Assembly (NCBI GenBank): GCA_028867785.1
Contig: JAGWFS010000007.1
Span: 1-64,000, forward strand
Direction of reading: 5' to 3'
Length of the DNA: 64,000 nucleotides
Source of the DNA: Nitrososphaerota archaeon
GTDB taxonomy: Archaea > Thermoproteota > Nitrososphaeria > Nitrososphaerales > Nitrosopumilaceae
Every line of letters starts with the position of its first letter. The stretch's first letter is position 1. The notes under the pieces were generated by a model. That model was not told the DNA's origin and ran no database searches. It saw nothing but the letters and a program-made list of their open reading frames with translations. Made by a program: the position numbers and the translations under genes. Positions 42,087-50,763 of the stretch are shown here, piece after piece.

Positions 42087-43580
42087 TTGAAAGAAAACCG
42101 GGAACGAATCTCAGAATCAAATCATGGCAATTCTCAGGCAGCCGTATCATCTTCTGCCTGGATTACGCTGGCCATCATAAGCTCTCTTGCCCTTGTCACA
42201 ATGTATGGCGAGACAATGGTCCTGCCTGCAATACCTGATTTTATAAAAGATTTTGGAATCTCATATGACGCCTCTTCTTGGATACTCTCTTCATATCTTA
42301 TCTCAGGGGCAGTCATGACTCCGATAGCAGGCAAGCTTTCTGATGTTTACGGAAAAAAGCGGGTGCTTTTGGTCGTAATGATGATCTATTCTGCTGGTAT
42401 GCTGGCTGGAGGGTTTTCAAACACATTTTCCTTCATGTTGTCGGCAAGGATTGCCCAGGGAGTGGGAATATCGATGTTTCCAATCGCCTTTGGAATTGTA
42501 CGAGACGTCTTTCCTGCTGAAAAGCTTGCAGTAGCCCAGGGCATATTTACTTCAACGTTTTTTGGGGGTGCCGTAGTGGGGCTGCTTGCAGGTGCAAAGA
42601 TAATCCTAGATCACGGATGGCATTACACATTCTTCTCCGTATTTCCAATTGCGATAGGATTGGCTCTAGTAATGGCAAAATTCATCCGCGTCAAAAAAAC
42701 TGACGAGCAGGAAAACAACATACAATCAACTAGAATCGATGTAAAGGGTGCCGCTGCATTGTCTGTCACAATAATTCTGTTCCTTATGGGACTGTCTTAT
42801 CTGCAGGATCTTCATTCTGGAAACCTGATCTCGCTGGTATTTTTTGCAGCGTCTGCATTATCAGTGGTGATTTTTGTGTTACTTGAGAAGAGAATTACGC
42901 ATCCTTTAATTGATCTCAAACTTCTTGCCAACAAGGTACTCCTGCCGTCAAACATCATACTGATGACAGTTGGGATATCGACATTCATGGTATACCAAAC
43001 AATTCCAATACTTGTACGCAGTCCCCAACCGCTTGGTTTTGGCGGAGACCCGGTAACAATAGCAAACGTCCAACTACCGTTCATGATTGTATCACTTGTG
43101 GTCTCTGCAGCGTCGGGATTTTTTGTATCAAGGGTGGGAAATTTCAGGCTAACTGCCCTTGGGACAATAATCTGCACGATTGGATTCTTTAGCATTCTGG
43201 CGTTCCATTCGACCGAACTCATGATATCTCTTACACTTGCAATAATTTCCGTGGGATTGTCATTTTCGTTTGTAGGCGGCTTTAACATCATCCTAGTGTC
43301 GTCTCCGCAAAAGGTGGAGGGAATCTCGCTTGGCATGACAGTTCTTTTGGTACTGGTAGGACAGTCACTTGGGCCTTCCCTTGCAGGCATGTACCAGCAA
43401 ATGCACCAAAGTACAATATATGGCATGTCTGGCAGCTTTCCCGCAGCACAATCTTATGACGAGATATTTCTAACTGCCTCACTTATCTCAGTGCTTTCAG
43501 TCATACTTGTGGCAGTGCTGAAAAAATCAAAGCAGACGAAAGAACATCCGACATCAAGCCTGACTCAGAACGATAACTGA
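42087..43580 (+). CDS. MFS transporter, 14-helix drug-efflux type
   Basis: 497 residues with about 14 hydrophobic segments. MFS signatures: SSYLISGAVMTPIAGKLSD followed by VYGKKRVLL (loop 2-3), and AQGVGISMFPIAFGIVRD. Resembles DHA2 (EmrB/QacA) proton-coupled exporters. The start is TTG at 42087; the N-terminal 25 residues are polar. Substrate unknown. Confidence 0.85.
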   Translation: MKENRERISESNHGNSQAAVSSSAWITLAIISSLALVTMYGETMVLPAIPDFIKDFGISYDASSWILSSYLISGAVMTPIAGKLSDVYGKKRVLLVVMMIYSAGMLAGGFSNTFSFMLSARIAQGVGISMFPIAFGIVRDVFPAEKLAVAQGIFTSTFFGGAVVGLLAGAKIILDHGWHYTFFSVFPIAIGLALVMAKFIRVKKTDEQENNIQSTRIDVKGAAALSVTIILFLMGLSYLQDLHSGNLISLVFFAASALSVVIFVLLEKRITHPLIDLKLLANKVLLPSNIILMTVGISTFMVYQTIPILVRSPQPLGFGGDPVTIANVQLPFMIVSLVVSAASGFFVSRVGNFRLTALGTIICTIGFFSILAFHSTELMISLTLAIISVGLSFSFVGGFNIILVSSPQKVEGISLGMTVLLVLVGQSLGPSLAGMYQQMHQSTIYGMSGSFPAAQSYDEIFLTASLISVLSVILVAVLKKSKQTKEHPTSSLTQNDN

Positions 43581-43682
43581 GAAGATAATCAAAAATAAAT
43601 GCTAATTGTCAAATATCAGTTTGATACATTGCAGGATTATGCCGTCTCAGGTAACTTAATTTTTAAGATAGAATATTATTAA

Positions 43683-44519
43683 ATGTTGGAAGAGACTCTC
43701 AAACATTTTTGCGCCGGGGCAATCTGTGCCGTTATGCTGCTTGGAATGTCATCTATTGTCAGTGGCCAGCAGTTCCACATTCCTTCCTGGGTTAAAAATA
43801 ACGCAAAATGGTGGTACGAAGGAAAAATCGGGAATCCTGATTTTGTAAAAGGCATCCAGTATCTCATACAGAATGACATCATGACAGTGCCACCAGTAAG
43901 CCCTACAATTGCAAAGGAAGACATGGTGCCAATCTGGGTAAAAAACGATGCCGGCTGGTGGGCAAACGGGACAATCTCTGACAGTGATTTTGTAAAAGGA
44001 ATCCAGTATCTGATCTACTCGGGTGTAATCCACATTGAAATTGTACCGAATTCCACAACTGCCAATCCAGAGTCACAGTGTTATAGTCTTGCGACACCGG
44101 CAGACAAGGAGACATGTTTGCAACAAATTGAATATGAGAACAGGATGAGGAACTCAATTGCATCATCCACTCCGTATGCCATAGGCCCAGTCACATTCTA
44201 TTATGCGGGAAGTGAACTGCTGCCAGCTGATGATGGCAAGTCCATACTGACCATTCATTTCGTGGTCAAAGACAATGCCGGTCAGGAAATAACAATGTCA
44301 TGCCAGAATCAGAATTCTTGTGATTATGCACTGAGTGACGGAGGAAACGAGATTCCATATGCGACCAACACACTGGTCTATGGTAGCCTCACCTTGTCAC
44401 CAGATACACCAAAATTTGTGGATTGGACCTTCTACGACGTAATTGATACTGCAAAGCATTACTCTTTCCTTGTAAAAGAACCGTGGGGCACAGGTTCCAT
44501 ACCGATAAAGATCCAGTGA
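43683..44519 (+). CDS. Secreted protein with two WW-GIQYLI modules
   Basis: 278 residues. After the signal region at 1-30 (VMLLGMSSIVSGQQ), two copies of a module of about 40 residues follow: IPSWVKNNAKWWYEGKIGNP ... FVKGIQYLI and VPIWVKNDAGWWANGTISDS ... FVKGIQYLI. The same module ends the element-borne surface protein at 17021-19585. The C-terminal 150 residues form a beta-rich domain with four cysteines. The module is widespread in thaumarchaeal surface proteins; its ligand is unknown. Confidence 0.74.
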   Translation: MLEETLKHFCAGAICAVMLLGMSSIVSGQQFHIPSWVKNNAKWWYEGKIGNPDFVKGIQYLIQNDIMTVPPVSPTIAKEDMVPIWVKNDAGWWANGTISDSDFVKGIQYLIYSGVIHIEIVPNSTTANPESQCYSLATPADKETCLQQIEYENRMRNSIASSTPYAIGPVTFYYAGSELLPADDGKSILTIHFVVKDNAGQEITMSCQNQNSCDYALSDGGNEIPYATNTLVYGSLTLSPDTPKFVDWTFYDVIDTAKHYSFLVKEPWGTGSIPIKIQ

Positions 44520-44637
44520 TTTTTGATCCTCTTAAGGTACTAGGGGTTGAATTGTACTTCTTGTGATTTTTCTGACTGGGGAATACATAGATTATGCATC
44601 ACACAAACGAGTCAGTATCATTGAGTTCTGCGCGCAG

Positions 44638-44994
44638 TCATGCATGTTTTATCTTGTTTAGATGGACGTAGCCAAGAACAATTGCCAATACTGCAATCAT
44701 GGACATCATGACTCCTGCCTTTTCATAGAGTAAAATCCACCCAACGCCGATTGCAAGCATAACAGCAGACCAGGCGAAATGGTATCCATAATCTCGTTCC
44801 ACGACGTGCCTCCTCTTGTTTATTCCAAGCGCGGTAGCGTATGCCGAGACTGGAATTAGAAACAATGGTGCTGCCAGTACAATTGGTATGATATCCAACT
44901 GCAGCAGGGCAATGACTCCGATGGCATCAAGTATTATTACAGTAGCGGCAGTTGTAGAACCCGATATCTTGCGTGTTTGGACGCTGGCCAACAA
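44638..44994 (-). CDS. Small membrane protein, about four helices
   Basis: 118 residues with hydrophobic stretches around 16-33, 35-53, 70-88 and 92-110 and a charged loop NKRRHVVERDYGYHFAW. The start is a TTG at 44994; a minus-strand TATA TTTATATC (about 45015-45022) sits 24 bp upstream, supporting leaderless initiation there. Function unknown. Confidence 0.58.
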   Translation of the reverse strand: MLASVQTRKISGSTTAATVIILDAIGVIALLQLDIIPIVLAAPLFLIPVSAYATALGINKRRHVVERDYGYHFAWSAVMLAIGVGWILLYEKAGVMMSMIAVLAIVLGYVHLNKIKHA

Positions 44995-45102
44995 AGATGA
45001 TTAGCTCATCCTTTGATATAAAGCAGGAGTTACACAGTTGAATCTTACAATGCTGTCCAAGGCATTATTTGTCATTTTTAGTTCCAAACCGTAATGTAGG
45101 AA

Positions 45103-45175
45103 TGGACCGAGGGGGATTTGAACCCCCGACATCCGCGTTGCGAACGCGGCATCACTACCACTAGACTACCGGCCC
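45103..45175 (-). tRNA. tRNA-Ala (anticodon CGC)
   Basis: Acceptor GGGCCGG/TCGGTCC with the alanine identity pair G3-U70, anticodon stem CCGCG/CGCGG with loop TTCGCAA (anticodon CGC), T-arm GGGGG-TTCAAAT-CCCCC, discriminator A. No CCA is encoded. TATA AATAAAAG (minus strand, about 45201-45208) precedes it; the same stretch may serve the divergent 45252 gene. Confidence 0.95.
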
Positions 45176-45251
45176 CTTTTGTTATCAAGAATAGTATCTG
45201 CTTTTATTCATTTACTCAAAGAATAATACTGGGATTTTGGCAAAGTTTACG

Positions 45252-46643
45252 ATGACTTTTGACGCAGTAATTCTTGACTCACACGTTGTTCTGCCAACCG
45301 GGATTGTCGATAAAAATATTGTAATTGATCAGGGAAAAATAGTCAAACTGACAAGTGACATTCCACAGTGCGACAGCAAAATTAATGCACGCGGGCTTGT
45401 TGCACTGCCTGGAATAATTGATCCGCACGTGCACTATGGCGTATATTCACCAATCGAGCAGGCTGCTGTGACCGAATCCAAAGTTGCAGCGGTGGGGGGA
45501 ATAACAACCATGATGAGGATGCTGCGCATGGGAGGATCCTACAGAAAAAATCTGGATTCGCACCTTTCTGAAAGTGCCAAGTCTCATTATGTGGATTACA
45601 CAATCCACGCATCAATCTTGCATGAAAGCCAAATTGACGAGATGGAGTTTTGTATGAAAAAAGGAATCACGTCATTCAAATTGTACATGAATCTCGGAGA
45701 CGAGGTAGGGCATGTCTATATGGACATGGTGCCGGGAAAAAATCTGCTTGTAGAAGACAAAGTGGAAATAAGTTCAAAAATTGTCGAGCGTGTAATTGAA
45801 AAGGCATCAGCGCTTGGCTGTAATGTGCTTGTCCATGCTGAAGACTATCAGATGTGCTCCTGCGGCATACGCGAGGCAAGAGAGAAGAACAAGAACGGCC
45901 TTGGTGCGTGGTCTGAGAGCAGGCCTGCAGAATCAGAGGTAAAATCAATCATCACTGCATCTGAGATGGCAAGAAAGGCAGGATGCACCATCTATTTTGT
46001 GCATATTGGTTCCCAGACTGCAATGGATGCAATACTGAAAGAAAGAAAGAATGGCACCAAGATTTTTGTGGAGACCTGTCCGCATTATCTGACACTCTCG
46101 CACGAATCCCAGCAGGGGTATCTTGCCAAAGTAATGCCTCCAATCAGGTCATCAAAGGACACCGAAAGGATCTGGAGAGAGATGCAAGGAAACACGATAG
46201 ATACAATTGGCACAGACCATGTGGCAAACCAACTCAGGCTCAAGATTGGCGGAAATACCGTCTGGGACGCTCTTGCTGGATTCCCAGGAATGGGAACCAT
46301 GCTGCCGATTCTGCTAAGCGAAGGAGTAAACAGGGGAAAAATCACGCTGCCGCAGCTTTCAAACCTTACCAGCCTGAATGCCGCAAAAATATTTGGAATG
46401 TATCCGAAAAAAGGCATCATCCAAAAGGATTCCGATGCAGATCTAGTGCTTGCAGACCTCAAGGCTGAAAAAAAGGCAAGCGCCGAGCTCCTAGGGGGAT
46501 TCTCTGATTATACCGTGTACGAGGGATGGACACTGAAGGGCTGGCCTGTCAAGACTCTGGTCAGAGGAACCATGATTGCAGAGGATTTCAAAGTGGTTGG
46601 AAATCCAGGGTTTGGCAAGTTTATTCCAAGGCCGACATCATAG
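45252..46643 (+). CDS. Dihydroorotase/dihydropyrimidinase-family amidohydrolase
   Basis: 463 residues. Amidohydrolase motifs are complete: metal-binding DPHVHYG, the carbamylated lysine in SFKLYMN, VLVHAED, YFVHIGS, ETCPHYL and the catalytic Asp in TIGTDH. The family hydrolyses cyclic amides (dihydroorotate, dihydropyrimidines, hydantoins); motifs alone do not settle which. I prefer ATG 45252, with AATAATAC 27 bp upstream, over TTG 45237. Stops overlap the convergent rpiA by 6 bp. Confidence 0.85.
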   Translation: MTFDAVILDSHVVLPTGIVDKNIVIDQGKIVKLTSDIPQCDSKINARGLVALPGIIDPHVHYGVYSPIEQAAVTESKVAAVGGITTMMRMLRMGGSYRKNLDSHLSESAKSHYVDYTIHASILHESQIDEMEFCMKKGITSFKLYMNLGDEVGHVYMDMVPGKNLLVEDKVEISSKIVERVIEKASALGCNVLVHAEDYQMCSCGIREAREKNKNGLGAWSESRPAESEVKSIITASEMARKAGCTIYFVHIGSQTAMDAILKERKNGTKIFVETCPHYLTLSHESQQGYLAKVMPPIRSSKDTERIWREMQGNTIDTIGTDHVANQLRLKIGGNTVWDALAGFPGMGTMLPILLSEGVNRGKITLPQLSNLTSLNAAKIFGMYPKKGIIQKDSDADLVLADLKAEKKASAELLGGFSDYTVYEGWTLKGWPVKTLVRGTMIAEDFKVVGNPGFGKFIPRPTS

Positions 46644-47309
46644 AATCTCAAACCTGCCGTTCTTTCTTGTCTTGTAGATTACATCAGGTTTTGAAAATAT
46701 TCCGACTTCCATGACTCCGGGGATTTCTATTATTTTTGTTGCAAGCGACTTGGGATCTGAAATCTTGCCAAACTCGCAGTCAAGTATTATGTTGCCGTTT
46801 TCTGTCACAAACGGATATCCCCTGTCAAGCAGTCGTATGTGTGGCTTGCCTCCAAGTTTTCTAATCTTTATTGCAGTCGTGTTTCTTGCAAACAGGTGTA
46901 CCTCAACTGGTACGCTTCGGTCGAGTTTTTTTACAAATTTTGTCTCGTCTGCAATTATCACAGTTTTTTTTGCCATGCTGATGAGGATTTTTTCCCGGAG
47001 CAGAGCCCCTCCGCCGCCCTTGATCATGTTTCCTTTAGTGTCGATTTGGTCTGCTCCGTCAAAGACCAAGTCGACGTGATCTATCTGATCTGGTTCTATG
47101 ATTGGTATGCCGCCTTTTTCTGCCTCCATTTTTATTTGCAGGGATGTGGGTATGGCCTTGACAGAAAAATTGCTCTTCCTCAAGTGTGTTGATAATAATC
47201 TGACAATTGCAGTTGCCGCCCTGCCGCTGCCAAGGCCGACGACATAATTGTTCTTGACCATCTTTAGCACTTGAGGCGACAATGCCTTTATGGCATCATC
47301 CACTGTCAA
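46638..47309 (-). CDS. rpiA: Ribose-5-phosphate isomerase A
   Basis: 223 residues, the family's usual length. VVGLGSGRAATAIVRLL (phosphate loop), DLVFDGADQID (catalytic Asp pair), KGGGGALLREKI and KFVKKLDRSVPVEV are diagnostic. Interconverts ribose 5-phosphate and ribulose 5-phosphate for nucleotide synthesis. Its ATG abuts the stop of the upstream gene (47310). Confidence 0.95.
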   Translation of the reverse strand: MTVDDAIKALSPQVLKMVKNNYVVGLGSGRAATAIVRLLSTHLRKSNFSVKAIPTSLQIKMEAEKGGIPIIEPDQIDHVDLVFDGADQIDTKGNMIKGGGGALLREKILISMAKKTVIIADETKFVKKLDRSVPVEVHLFARNTTAIKIRKLGGKPHIRLLDRGYPFVTENGNIILDCEFGKISDPKSLATKIIEIPGVMEVGIFSKPDVIYKTRKNGRFEIL

Positions 47310-48254
47310 TTACTCTACCTCTACTTGTTCCAGCTTGGAAAGTGCCCTCATTATCTCGCTTTTTATCTTATCTAGATCCTTGTCATCGTCTTCAATTTTT
47401 TCTTCGTCTGGAATCTTCATCGGCGTTGGAAGCTGAATCTTCTTCTCTATTACTGGTTCGATTTTTGGTGTCTCTGTTACTGGTACATCTTCAACTGGAA
47501 CTAGTGGAGCAGACTCTAATGGAACAATCAACTTTGGTGCCTCAACTATGTGTTCTACAATTTTTGGAGTTTCAACGGTACTTGTCGGTTTGATAAACTC
47601 TATTGGAAATTCTGGCATCTTGTTTGGAATTGCAGTAAGCGTACTAAGCTCAACTGAAACGTGCTTTTCCGGAAGACGTATCTCTGCTGGTGGAATCTTT
47701 TCTTTTGGAATCTCTACTGCTTTCTGTATCTCACTTTTTGATTCTTTTCCAACTTGGGGTCTTTCTTGGACGATCTGTTTTGGCTCTTTTGTTTGCTGGG
47801 CGGGCTGTTGTACCTGCACCTGAGTTGATATTGTTTGTGTTGCAGGCTGTGCGGTGCTGACTGTAATCTTGGATGAAATCTCATGCAGCCTCTGGTCCAT
47901 CTTTGAGAGCTTGTTGTCCATCAGTGTAATCAGACTGTCCCCTATTGGACCAAGGTCAGGATATCTGCTTGCGACTTCTAGTTTTTCTATCTTGGCAGAT
48001 ATTGCACCAAGCTGGTGTTGATACCTGATAAGCAGCTTGTCACGCTGAACTCCTGAAACATTTGAATCATCATTGTGAAGCCTTGTAATTGTCTTGGTTA
48101 GAATTTCCTTTTCAATTCTTAGTGAATGCAATTGATTTTCTACTGCAGAGCTTACGGTAACTGCTTGTTTGTACTTGCGTTTTGGAATCTTGTCTAATGC
48201 AACAGCAGTGCAGGCGCCCGCCAGAGAACTAAAAACGAGGGCGATTTCTTCCAT
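47310..48254 (-). CDS. Coiled-coil protein with N-terminal membrane helix
   Basis: 314 residues. A hydrophobic N-terminus (IALVFSSLAGACTAVALD) is followed by a coiled coil (about 35-130), a Gln/Pro/Lys-rich linker and a Pro/Glu/Val repeat region (EAPKLIVPLESAPLVPVEDV) ending in an acidic helix. It follows the LSm-L37e pair on the same strand, three bases apart at 48254/48255, and abuts rpiA. Possibly a scaffold; no family recognised. Confidence 0.65.
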   Translation of the reverse strand: MEEIALVFSSLAGACTAVALDKIPKRKYKQAVTVSSAVENQLHSLRIEKEILTKTITRLHNDDSNVSGVQRDKLLIRYQHQLGAISAKIEKLEVASRYPDLGPIGDSLITLMDNKLSKMDQRLHEISSKITVSTAQPATQTISTQVQVQQPAQQTKEPKQIVQERPQVGKESKSEIQKAVEIPKEKIPPAEIRLPEKHVSVELSTLTAIPNKMPEFPIEFIKPTSTVETPKIVEHIVEAPKLIVPLESAPLVPVEDVPVTETPKIEPVIEKKIQLPTPMKIPDEEKIEDDDKDLDKIKSEIMRALSKLEQVEVE

Positions 48255-48422
48255 CTACGTATACCATTTGATCCAGGTGTATTTTCTTATTTTTGCCTCG
48301 GGGTATCCACAGCTGGCACATTTGTTGTGTCTTGCATGATAGGAGTTTTTACCACATCTTCGGCATCTGATATGGACGTGCTTCTTTGTGTATCCTCCCA
48401 TGGAGGTTGTGCCTTTAGTCAT
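48255..48422 (-). CDS. rpl37e: Ribosomal protein L37e (eL37)
   Basis: 55 residues: [20 protein letters not shown], then [20 protein letters not shown] and a basic tail. Two C-x2-C pairs form the zinc finger of L37e. A large-subunit protein that binds 23S rRNA. It lies 7 bp after the LSm gene, a conserved archaeal pair. Confidence 0.93.
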   Translation of the reverse strand: MTKGTTSMGGYTKKHVHIRCRRCGKNSYHARHNKCASCGYPEAKIRKYTWIKWYT

Positions 48423-48429
48423 TGTACTT

Positions 48430-48660
48430 TCACTTTGGTGGAGGAGATATGATAACTACGTTGTCTCCTCTTACAACTATGGTTCCTAGACTTTTTGCTT
48501 CTCCTTCTGAAGGGATCTCTTCTGAAGAATCAAGCAGCAGATTCATGTGCTGGTCAAAGCCATGTAGGTTACCTCTTATCACTTTGCCTCCTTTGAGCTT
48601 GATAAGAACAACCTTGTTGATGCTTTCATCAAGTACTTTTACTGCCATGTCGACTGACAT
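48430..48660 (-). CDS. LSm (Sm-like archaeal) RNA-binding protein
   Basis: 76 residues covering Sm1 ([21 protein letters not shown] ... NLLLD) and Sm2 ([16 protein letters not shown]). Forms heptameric rings that bind U-rich RNA. Adjacency with L37e is conserved in archaea and supports the call. Confidence 0.94.
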   Translation of the reverse strand: MSVDMAVKVLDESINKVVLIKLKGGKVIRGNLHGFDQHMNLLLDSSEEIPSEGEAKSLGTIVVRGDNVVIISPPPK

Positions 48661-48705
48661 TTATTTCACTTATTACCACCTCTATCGAGGGTATATATTA
48701 AAATT

Positions 48706-49428
48706 TCATTGGTGTAATTTTCGGCTTTTCCCGGTGAGGCAAGTTTGACTCTCTTTTACGATGGAACTGATCACTTCGCTTAGGATCTTCCTTCCTTCTT
48801 TTGCAGTGGCGCCTCTAGGATCTCCCCAGACGCCATTTTTTGTGACTGAAACAAAAGACTTGTTTGCAATCCTGCTCATCTTGGCAAGTTCTTTTTTCGT
48901 ATATTCCTCCTCGACAAGCCCTTTTTCCGCCTTTGACATCTCCGCATGTTTTGATATTGCACGCATAATTGACGTTTCCACAAATCCCGCATGATCAAAT
49001 CTGCGCTTCATAAAATGCCAGTATGAATAGACGAACACACGCTGTCCTGTGTTTTTTGCGACTCTGGAGGGTATGCCTTTTAGTGCCTTTTGATTGCCAT
49101 GATGCCCATTGAGTATTAGTACCACCTTTATCTTGTTTTTCCAAAGAGACAGGCACATCTCCACTAGGTATTTCTGCAGGGTATTGGAGCCCACACTCAG
49201 ATTGAAAAATGGGTGGTGTTCAAACGATACTCCACACTGTATGGTAGGCAGGAGCAGAAAGTTTGTCTTTTCTGAAACCTTGTCTGCAATGTATGATATA
49301 ATGTCCGAATCGGTGGATACTGGCAAGTGTGGGCCGTGCTGCTCTATTGAACCCACCGGAACTATGGCAACGGGATTTTTGCTAATTTCCCTGCTTATGC
49401 GAAGATGTGAAAGGTTCCAAGACATCAT
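48706..49428 (-). CDS. Creatininase-family amidohydrolase
   Basis: 240 residues. Metal-binding motifs: GSIEQHGPHLPVSTD, GVSFEHHPF and LILNGHHGNQKAL, then KNGVWGDPRGATAKEGR. Archaeal relatives (ArfB) hydrolyse a formamidopyrimidine in riboflavin and F420 biosynthesis; others act on creatinine or mycofactocin. ArfB is plausible here, not proven. The ATGATG start overlaps the purU stop (49425-49428). Confidence 0.85.
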   Translation of the reverse strand: MMSWNLSHLRISREISKNPVAIVPVGSIEQHGPHLPVSTDSDIISYIADKVSEKTNFLLLPTIQCGVSFEHHPFFNLSVGSNTLQKYLVEMCLSLWKNKIKVVLILNGHHGNQKALKGIPSRVAKNTGQRVFVYSYWHFMKRRFDHAGFVETSIMRAISKHAEMSKAEKGLVEEEYTKKELAKMSRIANKSFVSVTKNGVWGDPRGATAKEGRKILSEVISSIVKESQTCLTGKSRKLHQ

Positions 49429-50282
49429 TTAGATCGTCTTTTTCTGACATGGACCTTTCCCCAGTATACCTCAAGTCTTCCATCAAGGTGCATCTTTACT
49501 GCCTCAAGGAGCGTCCTTGCCTCTAGCCTCTGTCCCTTTTTCTTCAGGGATTCTAACGTCTCGTCTTCGTCAATTGCAAAGGCATCCTGAAATATTATGG
49601 GTCCTTGATCCAGATCTTCTGTAACATAGTGTGCGGTACATCCAACAATCTTTGCGCCTCGTTCATATGCCTGCACATACGCAAAGGCTCCGGGAAACGC
49701 AGGCAAGAGCGACGGGTGGATGTTGATTATTCTATTTGGGTATCTCCACACAAAGTTTGGAGATAGTATTCTCATGTATCTTGCAAGAACCATGAGATCA
49801 ACATTGTATTTCTTTCCAATGGTAATTATTTTTTCTTCTGCGCTTGATTGATCCTTTTCATCTACCATAACAAATGGAATCTTTGCCTTTTTGGCAAGCC
49901 TTGATAATGTGTTTTCAGTACCGATGACTACGGCAATCTCCCCCCTAAGCTGCCTTTTTGTTCTTGCGTCAAGTATTGCCTCAAGGCAGTGCGGCTCTTT
50001 TGTGACCAGGACTGCAACTCGCTTTCTCTTTGATACCTCGTAGTGAATGTTGACCTCCATCTTGAGATTTTTTGCAATCTTTTCTGCCTCGTCATTGAAT
50101 TTTTTTCTGTCAATTTTTCCTGTAAAGGATGCTTCCATGTACATTCCAAAAAGGCTCTTGATGACATTCTGGTTTATCTTCTCTATGTTTCCCCCGTTTT
50201 GAAAAATGAAATTGGTAAAACCTGCAACCACTCCCTCATGGTCTTTTCCCACTATTGTGAGTTCTACGACTGTCTTTTCCAT
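49425..50282 (-). CDS. purU: Formyltetrahydrofolate deformylase-like (PurU)
   Basis: 285 residues: an N-terminal ACT domain (VELTIVGKDHEGVVAGFTNF) and a formyltransferase domain with the catalytic NIHPSLLPAFPG, the histidine in CTAHYVTEDLDQGPII, and FVMVDEKDQS. PurU releases formate from 10-formyl-THF; archaea vary in pterin use, so the true substrate could differ. Coupled to the creatininase gene by an ATGA overlap. Confidence 0.85.
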   Translation of the reverse strand: MEKTVVELTIVGKDHEGVVAGFTNFIFQNGGNIEKINQNVIKSLFGMYMEASFTGKIDRKKFNDEAEKIAKNLKMEVNIHYEVSKRKRVAVLVTKEPHCLEAILDARTKRQLRGEIAVVIGTENTLSRLAKKAKIPFVMVDEKDQSSAEEKIITIGKKYNVDLMVLARYMRILSPNFVWRYPNRIINIHPSLLPAFPGAFAYVQAYERGAKIVGCTAHYVTEDLDQGPIIFQDAFAIDEDETLESLKKKGQRLEARTLLEAVKMHLDGRLEVYWGKVHVRKRRSK

Positions 50283-50437
50283 TTTGTTTGGTACGCACTA
50301 TGCGCTTTATTAATGCTTAAATAGCCTTTCGAAATATCACGTATTATCAAATGCTAGTAGAACTAGATACTTGTCTCTGTAATGAGTGATTGAATGGACG
50401 AACTTGCTTTCTCAATTTTGTACTCTGAGGAAAAATA

Positions 50438-50623
50438 ATGGACAGATCAAAGAATTCTAACAAAACCCGAGGTAGAGTAAACAGTTATGATCATAACAAT
50501 CCAATCAAGACCTGTAAGGTCTGCTCTACCATTGGTGACTGGCACTGCTACGAGTGCTCAAATAACTTTTGCAGCACCCACTTTCACAGTCACAAAGACA
50601 TGCAGCTTTGCATAATTCAGTAA
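50438..50623 (+). CDS. Small zinc-finger protein (AN1/B-box-like)
   Basis: 61 residues with CKVCSTIGDWHCYECSNNFC followed by STHFHSHKDMQLC: the same zinc-ligand pattern as the 9738 protein. N-terminal 25 residues are polar and basic. Ends 5 bp before the convergent tRNA-Leu. Likely adaptor or regulator. Confidence 0.65.
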   Translation: MDRSKNSNKTRGRVNSYDHNNPIKTCKVCSTIGDWHCYECSNNFCSTHFHSHKDMQLCIIQ

Positions 50624-50628
50624 AAAGA

Positions 50629-50713
50629 TGCGGGAGGTGGGATTTGAACCCACGAACTCCTAAAAGACAGGGTCCTAAGCCCTGCGCCTTTGACCAGGCT
50701 TGGCAACTCCCGC
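50629..50713 (-). tRNA. tRNA-Leu (anticodon UAG)
   Basis: 85 nt with a long variable arm. Acceptor GCGGGAG/CTCCCGC, anticodon stem CAGGG/CCCTG with loop CTTAGGA (anticodon UAG), T-arm GTGGG-TTCAAAT-CCCAC, discriminator A. No CCA encoded. A TATA-like CTTAAAAG (minus strand) lies upstream near 50730. Confidence 0.95.
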
Positions 50714-50763
50714 ATGCACCATGACTTTTAAGACAAATTTATCTATTGTTGATGATGGTGCAA

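Noticed and set aside
47282-47823. Plus-strand frames opposite the coiled-coil gene
   Set aside because: Antisense of a Pro/Glu/Lys-rich protein gives hydrophobic Leu/Ser-rich translations; typical shadow frames.
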